DNA of 64,000 nucleotides. Origin: Brachybacterium sp. Z12 (GTDB lineage Bacteria; Actinomycetota; Actinomycetes; Actinomycetales; Dermabacteraceae). Made by a program: the position numbers and the translations under genes. The DNA lies in NCBI RefSeq assembly GCF_014400405.1, contig NZ_CP060496.1:1240001-1304000 (forward strand), read 5' to 3'. How positions within the stretch are numbered: position 1 is the stretch's first letter; each line of letters starts with the position of its first letter. The notes below the pieces were generated by a model, which did not search any database, was not told the DNA's origin, and was given only the letters and a program-made list of their open reading frames with translations. Shown one piece after another: positions 10,489 through 19,598 of the stretch.

Positions 10489-11907
10489 GTGAACACCGTG
10501 CAGCACCCCTCTCCTCCCGACGCCCCGGTTCCTGGCTCCGCGCCCGCCGGCGCGCCCGCCAACACCCCCGCCCGCGTCATCACCGCGTCGATGGTCGGCA
10601 CCACGATCGAGTTCTTCGACTTCTACGCGTACGCAACGGCCGCCTCGTTGGTCTTCCCGGCCCTGTTCTTCCCCACGCAGACCCCGGCGAACCAGCTGCT
10701 GAGCTCTTTCGCCGTCTTCGGCGTCGCGTTCGTCGCGCGACCCCTGGGATCGCTGCTCTTCGGGCACTTCGGCGACAGGATCGGACGCAAGAACACCCTC
10801 GTGGCGAGCCTGCTGGTGATGGGCATCGCGACCTTCCTCATCGGGGTCCTGCCCACCGCGTCGACACCCGGCTTCACCATCATCGCCCCCGCGATCCTGG
10901 TGCTGCTGCGGTTCTGTCAGGGCGTGGGACTGGGCGGCGAGTGGTCCGGCGCGGCGCTGCTGGCCACGGAGAACGCCCCACCGGGCAAGCGGGCCCTCTT
11001 CGGTACCTTCCCGCAGCTCGGCGCTCCGATCGGCTTCATCCTCTCGAACCTGCTGTTCGTGGTGCTCAGCCTGCAGCTGACCGATGAGCAGTTCATGTCC
11101 TGGGGCTGGCGACTGCCCTTCCTGCTCTCTGCTTTCCTGGTGGTCGTCGGCCTGTGGGTGCGGCTGAAGCTCATGGAGAGCCCTGCGTTCCAGAAGGTGA
11201 TCGACGAGGAGCGTGTCGCCTCCATCCCGATCGCACGCGTGTTCCGCACCGCTTGGAAGCCTCTGATCCTGGCGACCATCGCGATGGTCGCGACCTACGT
11301 GCTGTTCTACCTGATGACCGCGTTCCTCATGGTCGTTGGCACCACTGCCGCGAATGAGGAGACGGCTCGCGCCGCGGCCGAGGCCGCCGGCAAGCCCTTC
11401 GACGCGGCAGGATTCGCGCCCGGGCTCGGCTACGACCGCCCGCAGTTCCTGACCATGCTGATCATCGGCGTCGTCTTCTTCGGCGTCTTCACACTGGTCT
11501 CCGGGCCGCTCGCGGATCGATTGGGACGTCGGAAGCTGCTGCTGGCTGTCACCGTCGCGATCGGGGCCTTCGGATTCGCCCTGGAGCCTCTGATGCAGGG
11601 CGGGACCGTCGGTGTGATGGCCGCGCTGATCCTCGGCTTCACGCTGATGGGCCTCACCTTCGGGCCGATGGCCGCGTTCCTGCCCGAGATGTTCCGCGCC
11701 GATGTGCGCTACACCGGCAGTGCCGTCAGCTACAACATGGCCTCGGTGATCGGGGCGGCCCCCGCTCCGTACGTGATGATCGCCCTGTGGCAGACGATGG
11801 ACGGGTCGCTGTGGCTGGTGGGCGGCTATCTCACCCTTGCCGCGATCATCACGCTGGTGGCGCTGCTGGTCGGCAAGGAGACCCGCGAGGTGGACTACCT
11901 GGCCTGA
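10489..11907 (+). CDS. MFS transporter, metabolite:H+ symporter (MHS) type
   Basis: This is a 12-helix secondary transporter of 472 residues. The start is taken as GTG 10489, because a longer in-frame extension to 10438 encodes an unlikely arginine/glycine leader. Helix 1 begins at STMVGTTIEFFDFYAYA-type sequence, characteristic of the MHS family (shikimate, proline/betaine, alpha-ketoglutarate carriers). The loop 2-3 signature GHFGDRIGRKNTL is clear, and a second RLGRRKLLL repeats it at the start of the C-terminal half. The first 25 residues are Pro/Ala-rich and cytoplasmic. The substrate is unknown. It converges on pgi with a shared terminator. Confidence 0.87.
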   Translation: MNTVQHPSPPDAPVPGSAPAGAPANTPARVITASMVGTTIEFFDFYAYATAASLVFPALFFPTQTPANQLLSSFAVFGVAFVARPLGSLLFGHFGDRIGRKNTLVASLLVMGIATFLIGVLPTASTPGFTIIAPAILVLLRFCQGVGLGGEWSGAALLATENAPPGKRALFGTFPQLGAPIGFILSNLLFVVLSLQLTDEQFMSWGWRLPFLLSAFLVVVGLWVRLKLMESPAFQKVIDEERVASIPIARVFRTAWKPLILATIAMVATYVLFYLMTAFLMVVGTTAANEETARAAAEAAGKPFDAAGFAPGLGYDRPQFLTMLIIGVVFFGVFTLVSGPLADRLGRRKLLLAVTVAIGAFGFALEPLMQGGTVGVMAALILGFTLMGLTFGPMAAFLPEMFRADVRYTGSAVSYNMASVIGAAPAPYVMIALWQTMDGSLWLVGGYLTLAAIITLVALLVGKETREVDYLA

Positions 11908-11922
11908 TCGAGAACGCGACAT

Positions 11923-11958
11923 GAAGGAGGGCGGCCCCGTACGGGACCGCCCTCCTTC
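11923..11958. terminator. Bidirectional terminator between the MFS gene and pgi
   Basis: Two 18-base arms (11923-11940 and 11941-11958) are complementary except at one position, giving a long stem whose tip is CCGTACGG. The 5' arm starts GAAGGAGGGCGG and the 3' arm ends CCGCCCTCCTTC. It lies between convergent genes, so it can serve both directions. Confidence 0.8.
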
Positions 11959-11983
11959 AAGTGCTGTGCGCGCTCGCGGCGGC

Positions 11984-13677
11984 TCAGCGCTCGCGGTGGG
12001 CGAGGTAGTAGCGGATCAGGCCCTCGGTCGAGGAGTCCTCGCCCGCGATCGCGGCCTCATCGCCGGCGACGGCGCCGGCGAGATCCTTCGCGAGCTGCTT
12101 GCCGAGCTCCACCCCCACTGGTCGAAGGAGTTGATCCCCCACACCACACCCTGCACGAAGGTGATGTGCTCATACAGCGCGATCAGCTGGCCCAGCACCG
12201 ACGGGGTCAGCTGCGGGGCCATGATCGAGGTGGTGGGGCGGTCGCCGGAGAACTCCCGGGCCGCGACCAACGGGCCCTCGGTGCCCTCGGCGCGGACCTC
12301 GTCGGCGCTCTTGCCGAAGGCGAGCGCCTTGGTCTGGGCGAAGAAGTTCGCCAGGAACAGCTCGTGGACGTCCTGCTCGCCGTCCTTGAGCGCGTGGTTC
12401 GGGGTCGCGAAGGCGATGAAGTCCGCCGGGACCACTCGGGTGCCCTGATGGATCAGCTGGTAGAAGGCGTGCTGGCCGTTGGTGCCGGGCTCACCCCAGA
12501 AGACCTCGCCGGTCTCGGTGGTGGCGAGCGAGCCGTCCCAGCGCACGGCCTTGCCGTTGGACTCCATCGTGAGCTGCTGGAGGTAGGCGGGGAAGCGGTG
12601 CAGGTACTGGGAGTAGGGGAGCACCGCGTGCGTCTCCGCCTCCAGGAAGTTCACGTTCCAGATGTTCAGCATGCCCATCAGCAGCGGCACGTTCTGGGCC
12701 GCCGGGGCGGTGCGGAAGTGCTCATCCATCGCGTGGAAGCCATCCAGCAGCTCCTCGAAGGCGTCCGGCCCCAGCACGGTCGCCAGCACCGTACCGATCG
12801 CGGAGTCCACCGAGTAGCGGCCGCCCACCCAGTCCCAGAACCCGAAGGCGTTGTCGGGATCGATGCCGAAGGCCTCGACCTTGTCCAGCGCCGTGGAGAC
12901 GGCGACGAAGTGCTTGGCTACGGCCTCCTTCTCCTGCTCTGCGGTGAGGCCCGCGTTCTCCCGCAGGGCGCCCAGCAGCCACTGCCGCACCAGGCGGGCG
13001 TTGGTGAGGGTCTCCTGCGTGGTGAAGGTCTTCGACGCGACGATCACCAGGGTGGTCTCGGGATCGAGATCCTTCGTGGTGGCGTAGGCGTCGGTGGGGT
13101 CGATGTTGGAGATGAAGCGGGCCTCGAGACCGTCCTGGGCCAGGGGCTTCAGCGCCTCGTAGACCATCACCGGCCCGAGATCGCTGCCGCCGATGCCGAT
13201 GTTCAGCACGGTCTGGATCCGCTTGCCGGTCACGCCGGTCCACTCACCGGAGCGGACCTTGTCCGCGAAGTCGTAGACGCGGTGCAGCGTGCCTCGCACG
13301 TCCTCATCGATGTTCTGGCCATCCACCACGAGGGAAGGGGAGGAGCCCGCCGGGCGGCGCAGCGCGGTGTGGAGCACGGCGCGGTCCTCGGTGGTGTTGA
13401 TGTGGGCACCGGCGAACATCGCGTCGCGCCGCTCCTCGACACCCACCTCGCGTGCCAGCCGCAGCAGCAGCTCCGAGGTTTCGGGCGTGATCAGGTTCTT
13501 GGACAGATCGACGTGCAGATCGGCCGCGGTGTGCGTGAAGCGCTCCGCACGCTGCGGATCGGCGTCGAACCACTCACGCAGGGAACCGTCGAGGGCGAGG
13601 TTGTGAGCCTCGAGCTCGGCCCAGGCGTCGGTGGAGGTCGGGTCGATGGGGGCGGAGGGTGAAGAAGGAGCAGTCAT
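11984..13677 (-). CDS. pgi: Glucose-6-phosphate isomerase, frameshift near the C-terminus
   Basis: This enzyme interconverts glucose 6-phosphate and fructose 6-phosphate in the cytoplasm. It has about 565 residues, the usual length of the long form. The PGI signatures [28 protein letters not shown] and [12 protein letters not shown] are present. The start is ATG 13677 ([12 protein letters not shown]); ten further in-frame codons upstream lack support. Near 12112-12116 a five-base run must be six for NSFDQWG to continue as VELGKQLA and finish at [11 protein letters not shown] with the stop at 11984-11986. As written, the frame runs into nonsense for about 30 codons. It is divergent from the peptide-transporter operon. 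Confidence 0.93.
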
Positions 13678-13776
13678 ACAGCCATTGAACACTGCGGGAC
13701 GGGACAAGGGGAGTCGTCCAGTCAGTTCCCTCTGCCCGGTGACGTGCGACGGAACCCCGCCGAGACCTAAGCGTTA

Positions 13777-13823
13777 CCACCAGGTGGATTGCAGTTGACT
13801 TTTAAGGGTGCACACTGGATCGG
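13777..13823 (+). promoter_or_regulatory. Possible promoter/operator region of the peptide ABC operon
   Basis: A short palindrome, CCACCAGGTGG (13777-13787), lies just before TTGACT (13795-13800), a good -35 match. No convincing -10 follows at 17 bases (GATCGG). It is the only AT-rich patch in the pgi/ABC divergent spacer, so a promoter here is plausible but weakly supported. Confidence 0.3.
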
Positions 13824-13875
13824 TGCCGCACAATGATCGTGCGGCTCACGAACCCGAGTCATCCCAGGAGTCTCC

Positions 13876-15526
13876 ATGGCCTTCTCACGTCGATCAATGA
13901 TGCTGGGCACCGCTGCCGGCGGTGCCGCTCACCCTTGCGGCCTGCGGCGGCGGCGATGACGGCGGCGGCGCCGGCAACGGTGGTGACGGCGGTGGCACCG
14001 GAGAGCCGATCTTCGCGAACACCACCGAGCCCGAGAACCCGCTGATCCCCACCAACACCGGCGAGGTCGGCGGCGGTCGCATCATCGTGATGCTCTTCGC
14101 CGGGCTGGTCTACTACACGGCGGACGGCACCGCCGAGAACGATCTCGCGGAGTCCATCGAGTCCGAGGACAACCAGAACTGGACCATCAAGATCCGTGAG
14201 GGCCTGACCTACTCCGACGGCTCCACCCCGATCACCGCGCAGGACTTCGTCAACGCCTGGAGCTTCGGCGCCAACGCTGCCAACGCCCAGCTCGGCCAGT
14301 ACTTCTTCGAGCCCTTCGAGGGCTATGACGAGCTCTCGGCCGAGGGCGTCGCCGCCGACGCCACGCTCTCCGGCCTGGAGGTCGTGGACGACACCACCTT
14401 CACCGCGCGTCTGGTCTCCGCGCAGTCGGACTTCCCGACCCGCCTGGGCTACTCCGCCTACATGCCCCTGCCGCCGACCGCCTTCGACGACATCGACGCC
14501 TACGGCGAGGCCCCGCTGGCCAACGGCCCGTACAAGCTCGAGTCCTGGACGCACGACCAGTCGCTAGTGCTCGTGCCCAACGAGTCCTACGACGGCCCGC
14601 GCGCCCCGCAGAACGCCGGGATCACCTTCACGGTGTACCAGGACCCGGAGACGATGTACCTCGATCTGCAGTCGGACAACGTCGACGTGGTCGATCAGCT
14701 CCCTGGCTCGGCACTGGCCACCTTCGAGGACGACCTCGGCGACCGGGCCGTCAACGCACCCGGCGCCGTGTTCCAGTCGATCACGCTGCCGGGGTACGAC
14801 CCGAACTTCGAGGGCGAGGCCGGTCCGCTGCGCCGCCAGGCGCTCTCCCGGGCGATCGATCGCCAGTCGATCTGCGACAACCTCTTCTTCGGCACCCGCA
14901 CCCCGGCCACCGATTTCGTCTCCCCGGTGATCCCCGGCGGTGGCGCGACCGACCTCCCCGGCGCGGAGGTGCTCGAGTTCGACGAGGCCGAGGCGAAGAA
15001 GCTGTGGGAGGAGGCCGAGGCGATCAAGCCCTTCGAGGGTCCCCTGACTCTCGCCTACAACGCCGACGGCCCGCACTCGGACTGGGTCGAGGCTGTCTGC
15101 AACTCGCTGACCAACGTGCTCGGCATCGAGGCGAAGCCCACCCCGTTCCCGGCCTTCGGCGAGATGCGCGAGCAGATCCGCAAGCGCGAGCTGATGGGCA
15201 CCTGGCGCTCGGGTTGGCAGGCCGACTACCCCTCGGCCTACAACTTCCTGGGCCCGCTCTACGGCTCCGCCGCGGCGGACGGCAAGGGCTCAAACGACGG
15301 CGACTACAAGAACCCCGAGTTCGACCAGCTGCTCGCCGACGGCCTCGCGGCCGAGTCCGAGGACGAGGCGATCGCCCTGTGGCAGGAGGCGGAGGCGCTG
15401 CTCATCCGCGACCTGCCCGTCCTTCCGCTCTGGTACCAGAACACCATCGGCGGCTTCTCCACCCTCGTCTCCGACGTGGAGTACGGCTGGGACACCGTGC
15501 CGCTGTACCACCAGATCACCAAGTGA
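13876..15526 (+). CDS. dppA: Oligopeptide ABC transporter substrate-binding lipoprotein, one frameshift
   Basis: This is an extracytoplasmic solute receptor of family 5 (peptide/nickel type), about 550 residues. The signal sequence reads MAFSRRSMMLGTAAGG and continues, after a shift near 13920, as VPLTLAACGGG. The Arg pair followed by hydrophobic residues fits a Tat-type signal and LAAC is a lipobox, so the mature protein starts with a lipidated Cys and a Gly/Asp linker. The body contains GLVYYTADGT, IKIREGLTYSDG and a C-terminal PLWYQNTIGGF typical of OppA/DppA. The shift is +1 or -2 (two lost bases in a GCGC context would fix it). It is the first gene of the operon with the two permeases and the fused ATPase. 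The symbol is by analogy. Confidence 0.88.
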
Positions 15527-15542
15527 TCGGCTGACCCCCTCG

Positions 15543-15582
15543 GCGACAGCGGGAACCGGCTCCGTCCGGTTCCCGCTGTCGC
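15543..15582 (+). terminator. Intercistronic hairpin between dppA and dppB
   Basis: A perfect 17-bp stem (15543-15559 with 15566-15582) has a 6-base loop. The 5' arm begins GCGACAGCGGG and the 3' arm ends CCCGCTGTCGC. It lies 16 bases after the binding-protein stop and 66 bases before the permease start, the usual place for a partial terminator or RNA-stabilising hairpin. Confidence 0.75.
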
Positions 15583-15648
15583 ACGCCCGGCACCGCCGGG
15601 CCGTCCCGCAGGCCTGGCGGGCCCATCCACATACCGAAAGGGATCGAC

Positions 15649-16578
15649 GTGATCTGGTACATCGGGCGGCGACTGCTGCAGATGATCCCCGTCTTCCTCG
15701 GCGCCACCCTGATCGTCTACCTGATGGCGTTCTACACCTCGGGTGACCCGATCCTCGCCCTGGCCGGCGACAAGCCGATCTCCCCGGCCGTCGAGCAGCA
15801 GCTGCGCGAGCAGTACAACCTGGACCAGCATGTCCTCGTCCAGTGGTTGCTCTACCTCAAGAGCGTGCTCACCTTCGACCTCGGCGTCGGATTCAACGGG
15901 CGGCCGATCTGGGACCAGATCGCCGCGGCGTTCCCCACCACCATGAGGCTCGCGATCATCGCGGTCGTGGTCGAATCGATCTTCGGGATCATCGCCGGCG
16001 TGATCTCCGGTCTCCGCAAGGGGAAGCTGATCGACACCACGCTGCTGATGCTCTCCCTGCTGCTGATCGCCACGCCGACCTTTGTGCTCGGCTTCCTGGC
16101 CCAGTTCGTGTTCGGTCTGCAGCTCGGCATCTCCCCGATCAACGTGGGCCGCGACCCGTCCTGGGTGAACCTGTTGCTGCCCGGCTTCGTGCTCGGCGGC
16201 GTCTCCTTCGCCTACGTGCTGCGCCTGACCCGCACCTCGATCGCCGAGACCGCGACCGCCGACCACGTGCGCACCGCGACCGCCAAGGGCCTCACGCGCG
16301 GGGGAGTGGTGAGCAGGCACATCCTGCGCAACTCCCTGATCCCCGTGGTCACCTTCATCGGCGCCGACCTCGGCGCCCTGATGGGCGGCGCGATCGTCAC
16401 CGAGCGCGTCTTCAACATCCCCGGCATCGGCACGCTGCTGTTCAGCTCGATCACCAGCGGCGAGGCTCCGATGATCGTGTCCCTGGTGACGCTGCTGGTG
16501 ATCATCTTCCTGCTCTCCAACCTCGTCGTGGACCTGCTCTACGGCCTGCTCGACCCGAGGATCCGCTATGCCAAGTGA
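15649..16578 (+). CDS. dppB: Peptide ABC transporter permease (DppB/OppB type)
   Basis: This inner-membrane subunit has 309 residues and starts with GTG 15649 (MIWYIGRRLLQMIPVFLG, helix 1). About six membrane helices are visible. The family hallmark near the C-terminus, VVTFIGADLGALMGGAIVTERVFNIPGIG, contains the EAA-loop region, preceded by YVLRLTRTSIAETATADHVRTATAKGL. It overlaps the next permease gene by 11 bases. A run of five G inside this gene is intact, unlike in many neighbours. Confidence 0.92.
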   Translation: MIWYIGRRLLQMIPVFLGATLIVYLMAFYTSGDPILALAGDKPISPAVEQQLREQYNLDQHVLVQWLLYLKSVLTFDLGVGFNGRPIWDQIAAAFPTTMRLAIIAVVVESIFGIIAGVISGLRKGKLIDTTLLMLSLLLIATPTFVLGFLAQFVFGLQLGISPINVGRDPSWVNLLLPGFVLGGVSFAYVLRLTRTSIAETATADHVRTATAKGLTRGGVVSRHILRNSLIPVVTFIGADLGALMGGAIVTERVFNIPGIGTLLFSSITSGEAPMIVSLVTLLVIIFLLSNLVVDLLYGLLDPRIRYAK

Positions 16579-17524
16579 CGCCCTCCCCACCCGCCGCCCC
16601 CGGTCGGAGCACTGGGTCGCACCGCTGGACGAGACCCCGCTGCAGGCGGTCGACGCGGCCGACACGACCTCCACGCCCCGCTCCCTGTGGGCAGAGGCCG
16701 GGCACAGCCTGGTGCGCAACCCCGTCTTCGTCATCTCCGCGCTGCTGATCCTGTTCGTGCTGTTCGTCGCCGCCTTCCCGCAGGTATTCACCTCGCAGGA
16801 TCCTCGCTACGGGAACCTCTCGATCGCGAACCAGCCCCCGGGGTCCGAGCATCCCTTCGGCACCTCGCGCCAGGGGTACGACATCATGGCCCGCACCTTC
16901 TGGGGTGCCCGCACCTCGGTGATCATCGGGTTCTTCGCGATGCTCGGCTCGACCCTGATCGGCGGGATGATCGGCGCGCTCGCCGGCTACGTCGGCGGCT
17001 GGTTCGACGAGGTCCTCTCGCGCATCACCGACGTCTTCTTCGCGGTCCCCCTGGTCCTCGGCGCGATCGTCGTGGCGACCCGCCTGGGCGAGATGAGCCT
17101 GTGGACCGTGATCGCCGTGCTGAGCGTGTTCGGCTGGACCAACGTCGCCCGCATCATGCGCGGCGCAGTGATCTCGACCAAGAGCCAGGACTACGTCACC
17201 TCCTCCATCGCGCTGGGCGCCTCGAGCCCCTCCGTGCTGTTGCGGCACGTGATCCCCAACGCGATCGCGCCGGTGATCGTCACCGCGACCGTGAACCTGG
17301 GCGTGTTCATCGTCGCCGAGGCGACGCTGTCGTTCCTCGGCGTGGGCCTGCCGGCGAACGCGGTCTCCTGGGGCGGCGACATCTCCGCCGCTCGGGACGC
17401 GCTGCGCACGCAGCCGTCGATGCTGTTCTACCCGTCCGTGGCGCTTGCGGTGACCGTGCTGAGCTTCATCATGCTCGGCGACGCCGTGCGCGACGCCCTG
17501 GACCCGAAGGCGAGGAAGCGATGA
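16568..17524 (+). CDS. dppC: Peptide ABC transporter permease (DppC/OppC type)
   Basis: This second membrane subunit has 318 residues. An N-terminal cytoplasmic stretch of about 40 residues precedes helix 1 (NPVFVISALLILFVLFVAAF). A periplasmic segment with HPFGTSRQGYDIMARTFWG, typical of DppC, follows, then five more helices. The EAA-loop region is ALGASSPSVLLRHVIPNAIAP. The start ATG 16568 lies inside the dppB end, and the stop TGA (17522-17524) overlaps the ATG of the ATPase gene at 17521, so the three genes are translationally coupled. Confidence 0.92.
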   Translation: MPSDALPTRRPRSEHWVAPLDETPLQAVDAADTTSTPRSLWAEAGHSLVRNPVFVISALLILFVLFVAAFPQVFTSQDPRYGNLSIANQPPGSEHPFGTSRQGYDIMARTFWGARTSVIIGFFAMLGSTLIGGMIGALAGYVGGWFDEVLSRITDVFFAVPLVLGAIVVATRLGEMSLWTVIAVLSVFGWTNVARIMRGAVISTKSQDYVTSSIALGASSPSVLLRHVIPNAIAPVIVTATVNLGVFIVAEATLSFLGVGLPANAVSWGGDISAARDALRTQPSMLFYPSVALAVTVLSFIMLGDAVRDALDPKARKR

Positions 17525-19405
17525 CCACCACCTCTGTGACCCCCGGCTCCGCAGGCGCCCCCGCGAACCGCGACCAGCCGCTGCTGGAGATCCGCGACCT
17601 CGAGATCACCTTCACCACCTCGAACGGGCCGGTGAAGGGCGTGCGCAGCGCCAGCCTCGAGGTGTACCCCGGCGAGACCGTCGCGATCGTCGGCGAATCC
17701 GGCTCCGGCAAGTCGACGACCGCGATGGCGATCGCCCACCTGCTGGCCAAGAACGGGACGATCACCGGTGGGCAGATCCTCTTCGAAGGCCGCGAGATCA
17801 CCCACCTCCCCGAGAAGGAGATCCGGGTACTGCGCGGCGACCAGGTGGGACTCGTTCCGCAGGATCCGATGAGCAACCTCAACCCCATGTGGCGGGTGGG
17901 CTCCCAGATCCAGGAGACGCTCCAGGCCAACGGAGTCGCCAAGGGTTCCGCGGCCAAGACCCGCACCGTCCAACTGCTCGAGGAGGCAGGGCTCGGCGAC
18001 GCCGAGCGCCGTGCGCAGCAGTACCCGCACGAGTTCTCCGGCGGCATGAAGCAGCGGGCCCTGATCGCGATGGGTCTCGCCGCGCGGCCGAAGCTGCTGG
18101 TCGCCGACGAACCCACCAGTGCCCTCGACGTCACCGTCCAGCAGCAGATCCTCGACCATCTCGACACCCTCACCGAGGAGCTCGGGGTCGCGGTGCTGCT
18201 GATCACTCACGACCTCGGCCTCGCCGCCGAGCGGGCGCAGCATCTGGTGGTCATGTACAAGGGGAGGGTCGTCGAATCCGGGCCCGCGCTCCAGCTGCTG
18301 CAGAACCCGCAGCACCCGTACACCAAGCGCCTCATCGGCGCGGCCCCTCACTCGCCTCCCGGCGACTGGTCTCCGGGACGCAGCGCGCCGAGATCCGCGA
18401 GCAGGCGCAGGAGGCTGCGCACACCGCCGCCGATGCACCCGCGACGTCCGCCATCAGCCCGGAGCTCGGCTACGGGGAGGTCGACCCCGGCGCCGTGATC
18501 CAGGTGCAGAAGCTCACCAAGTCCTTCCCGATTCGCAGCAAGGTCCCGTGGCGCTCCACCCCGTTCCTCGCGGTGGACGACGTCTCCTTCCAGATCGCAC
18601 GCGGCACCACCACGGCGATCGTGGGGAATCCGGGTCGGGCAAGTCGACCGTCGCCCAGATGGTGCTCAAGCTCCTCGAGCCCACTGAGGGCCGGGTGCTG
18701 TTCAAGGGCAAGGACGTCACCACCTACAAGGGACGCGAGCTGAAGACCCTGCGCCGCAAGGTGCAGCCGATCTTCCAGAACCCCTACGGCACGCTGGACC
18801 CGATGTACTCGATCTACCGCACGATCGAGGAGCCTCTGCGCCTGCACGGCATCGGTGACGCGAAGAGTCGGGAGGCGAGGGTCTGCGACCTGCTCGACAA
18901 GGTCGCACTGCCCTCGGCCATGATGCGCCGCTACCCCAACGAGCTCTCGGGCGGGCAGCGCCAGCGCGTGGCCATCGCCCGCGCCCTCGCGCTGGACCCC
19001 GAGGTCGTGATCTGCGACGAGGCCGTCTCCGCACTCGACGTGCTGGTCCAGGCCCAGGTGCTCGAGCTGCTCAACGATCTGCAGGCGGAGCTGGGGCTGT
19101 CCTACCTCTTCATCAGCCACGACCTCGCCGTGGTCCGCCAGATCGCGGACAACACATTGGTCATGGAGAAGGGGAAGGTCGTCGAGCAGGGCACCACCGA
19201 CGAGGTGTTCCACTCCCCGCAGCAGGACTACACCAAGCGCCTGCTCGCCGCGATCCCCGGCGGCTCCATCCCTCTCGCAGGTTCGGAGACCATCGACATC
19301 ACGGCGCCCGAAGGCCTGACGGATGAGGACCAGCCCCACGGATACGACGCCGGACCGGAGGACGACGAGCCGATCGATCCGTTCGCGAGTGCCGAACACG
19401 TCTGA
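17521..19405 (+). CDS. Fused double ATP-binding subunit (DppD-DppF) of the peptide ABC transporter, two frameshifts
   Basis: Two ABC ATPase domains are encoded as one polypeptide of about 629 residues. Domain 1 has Walker A GESGSGKST (near residue 62), signature FSGGMKQR and LLVADEPTSALD. Domain 2 begins near residue 325 and has, after repair, GESGSGKST, LSGGQRQR and VVICDEAVSALD. In domain 2 the usual Pro-Thr after DE is Ala-Val. The joining segment (RRLVSGTQRAEIREQAQEAAH) stays in frame, so the fusion is genuine. Breaks occur at 18344-18347 (CCCC for CCCCC) and 18623-18626 (GGGG for GGGGG), the second inside Walker A. The tail is acidic. Confidence 0.88.
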
Positions 19406-19526
19406 GCCGACATCGAGAGGACGACAGGGGCCGCGAGTGTTTCGCGCCGCAGCGCGTCGAAGGTCTCACCTTCGACCCGGTGGCAGGCGGGCCGCTGGCG
19501 GATAGACTCGTCTGGGCCCTGGAGCG

Positions 19527-19547
19527 GGTCGCACTCGCTGTGCGACC
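19527..19547 (+). other. Small hairpin in the typA 5' region
   Basis: GGTCGCAC (19527-19534) pairs with GTGCGACC (19540-19547) around a 5-base loop, about 50 bases before the typA start. TAGACT (19504-19509), a possible -10, lies just upstream. It may be a leader stem, and its function is unknown. Confidence 0.35.
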
Positions 19548-19598
19548 GGGCGCTGCTCGGTCCCCGCCCGCCGCGCAACCTGAAACGAGCACCTGCGT

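Noticed and set aside
10474..11922. A 482-codon minus-strand frame opposite the MHS transporter
   Set aside because: Composition (Gln/Arg/His-rich) is that of an antisense shadow, and the plus strand encodes a clear 12-helix transporter.
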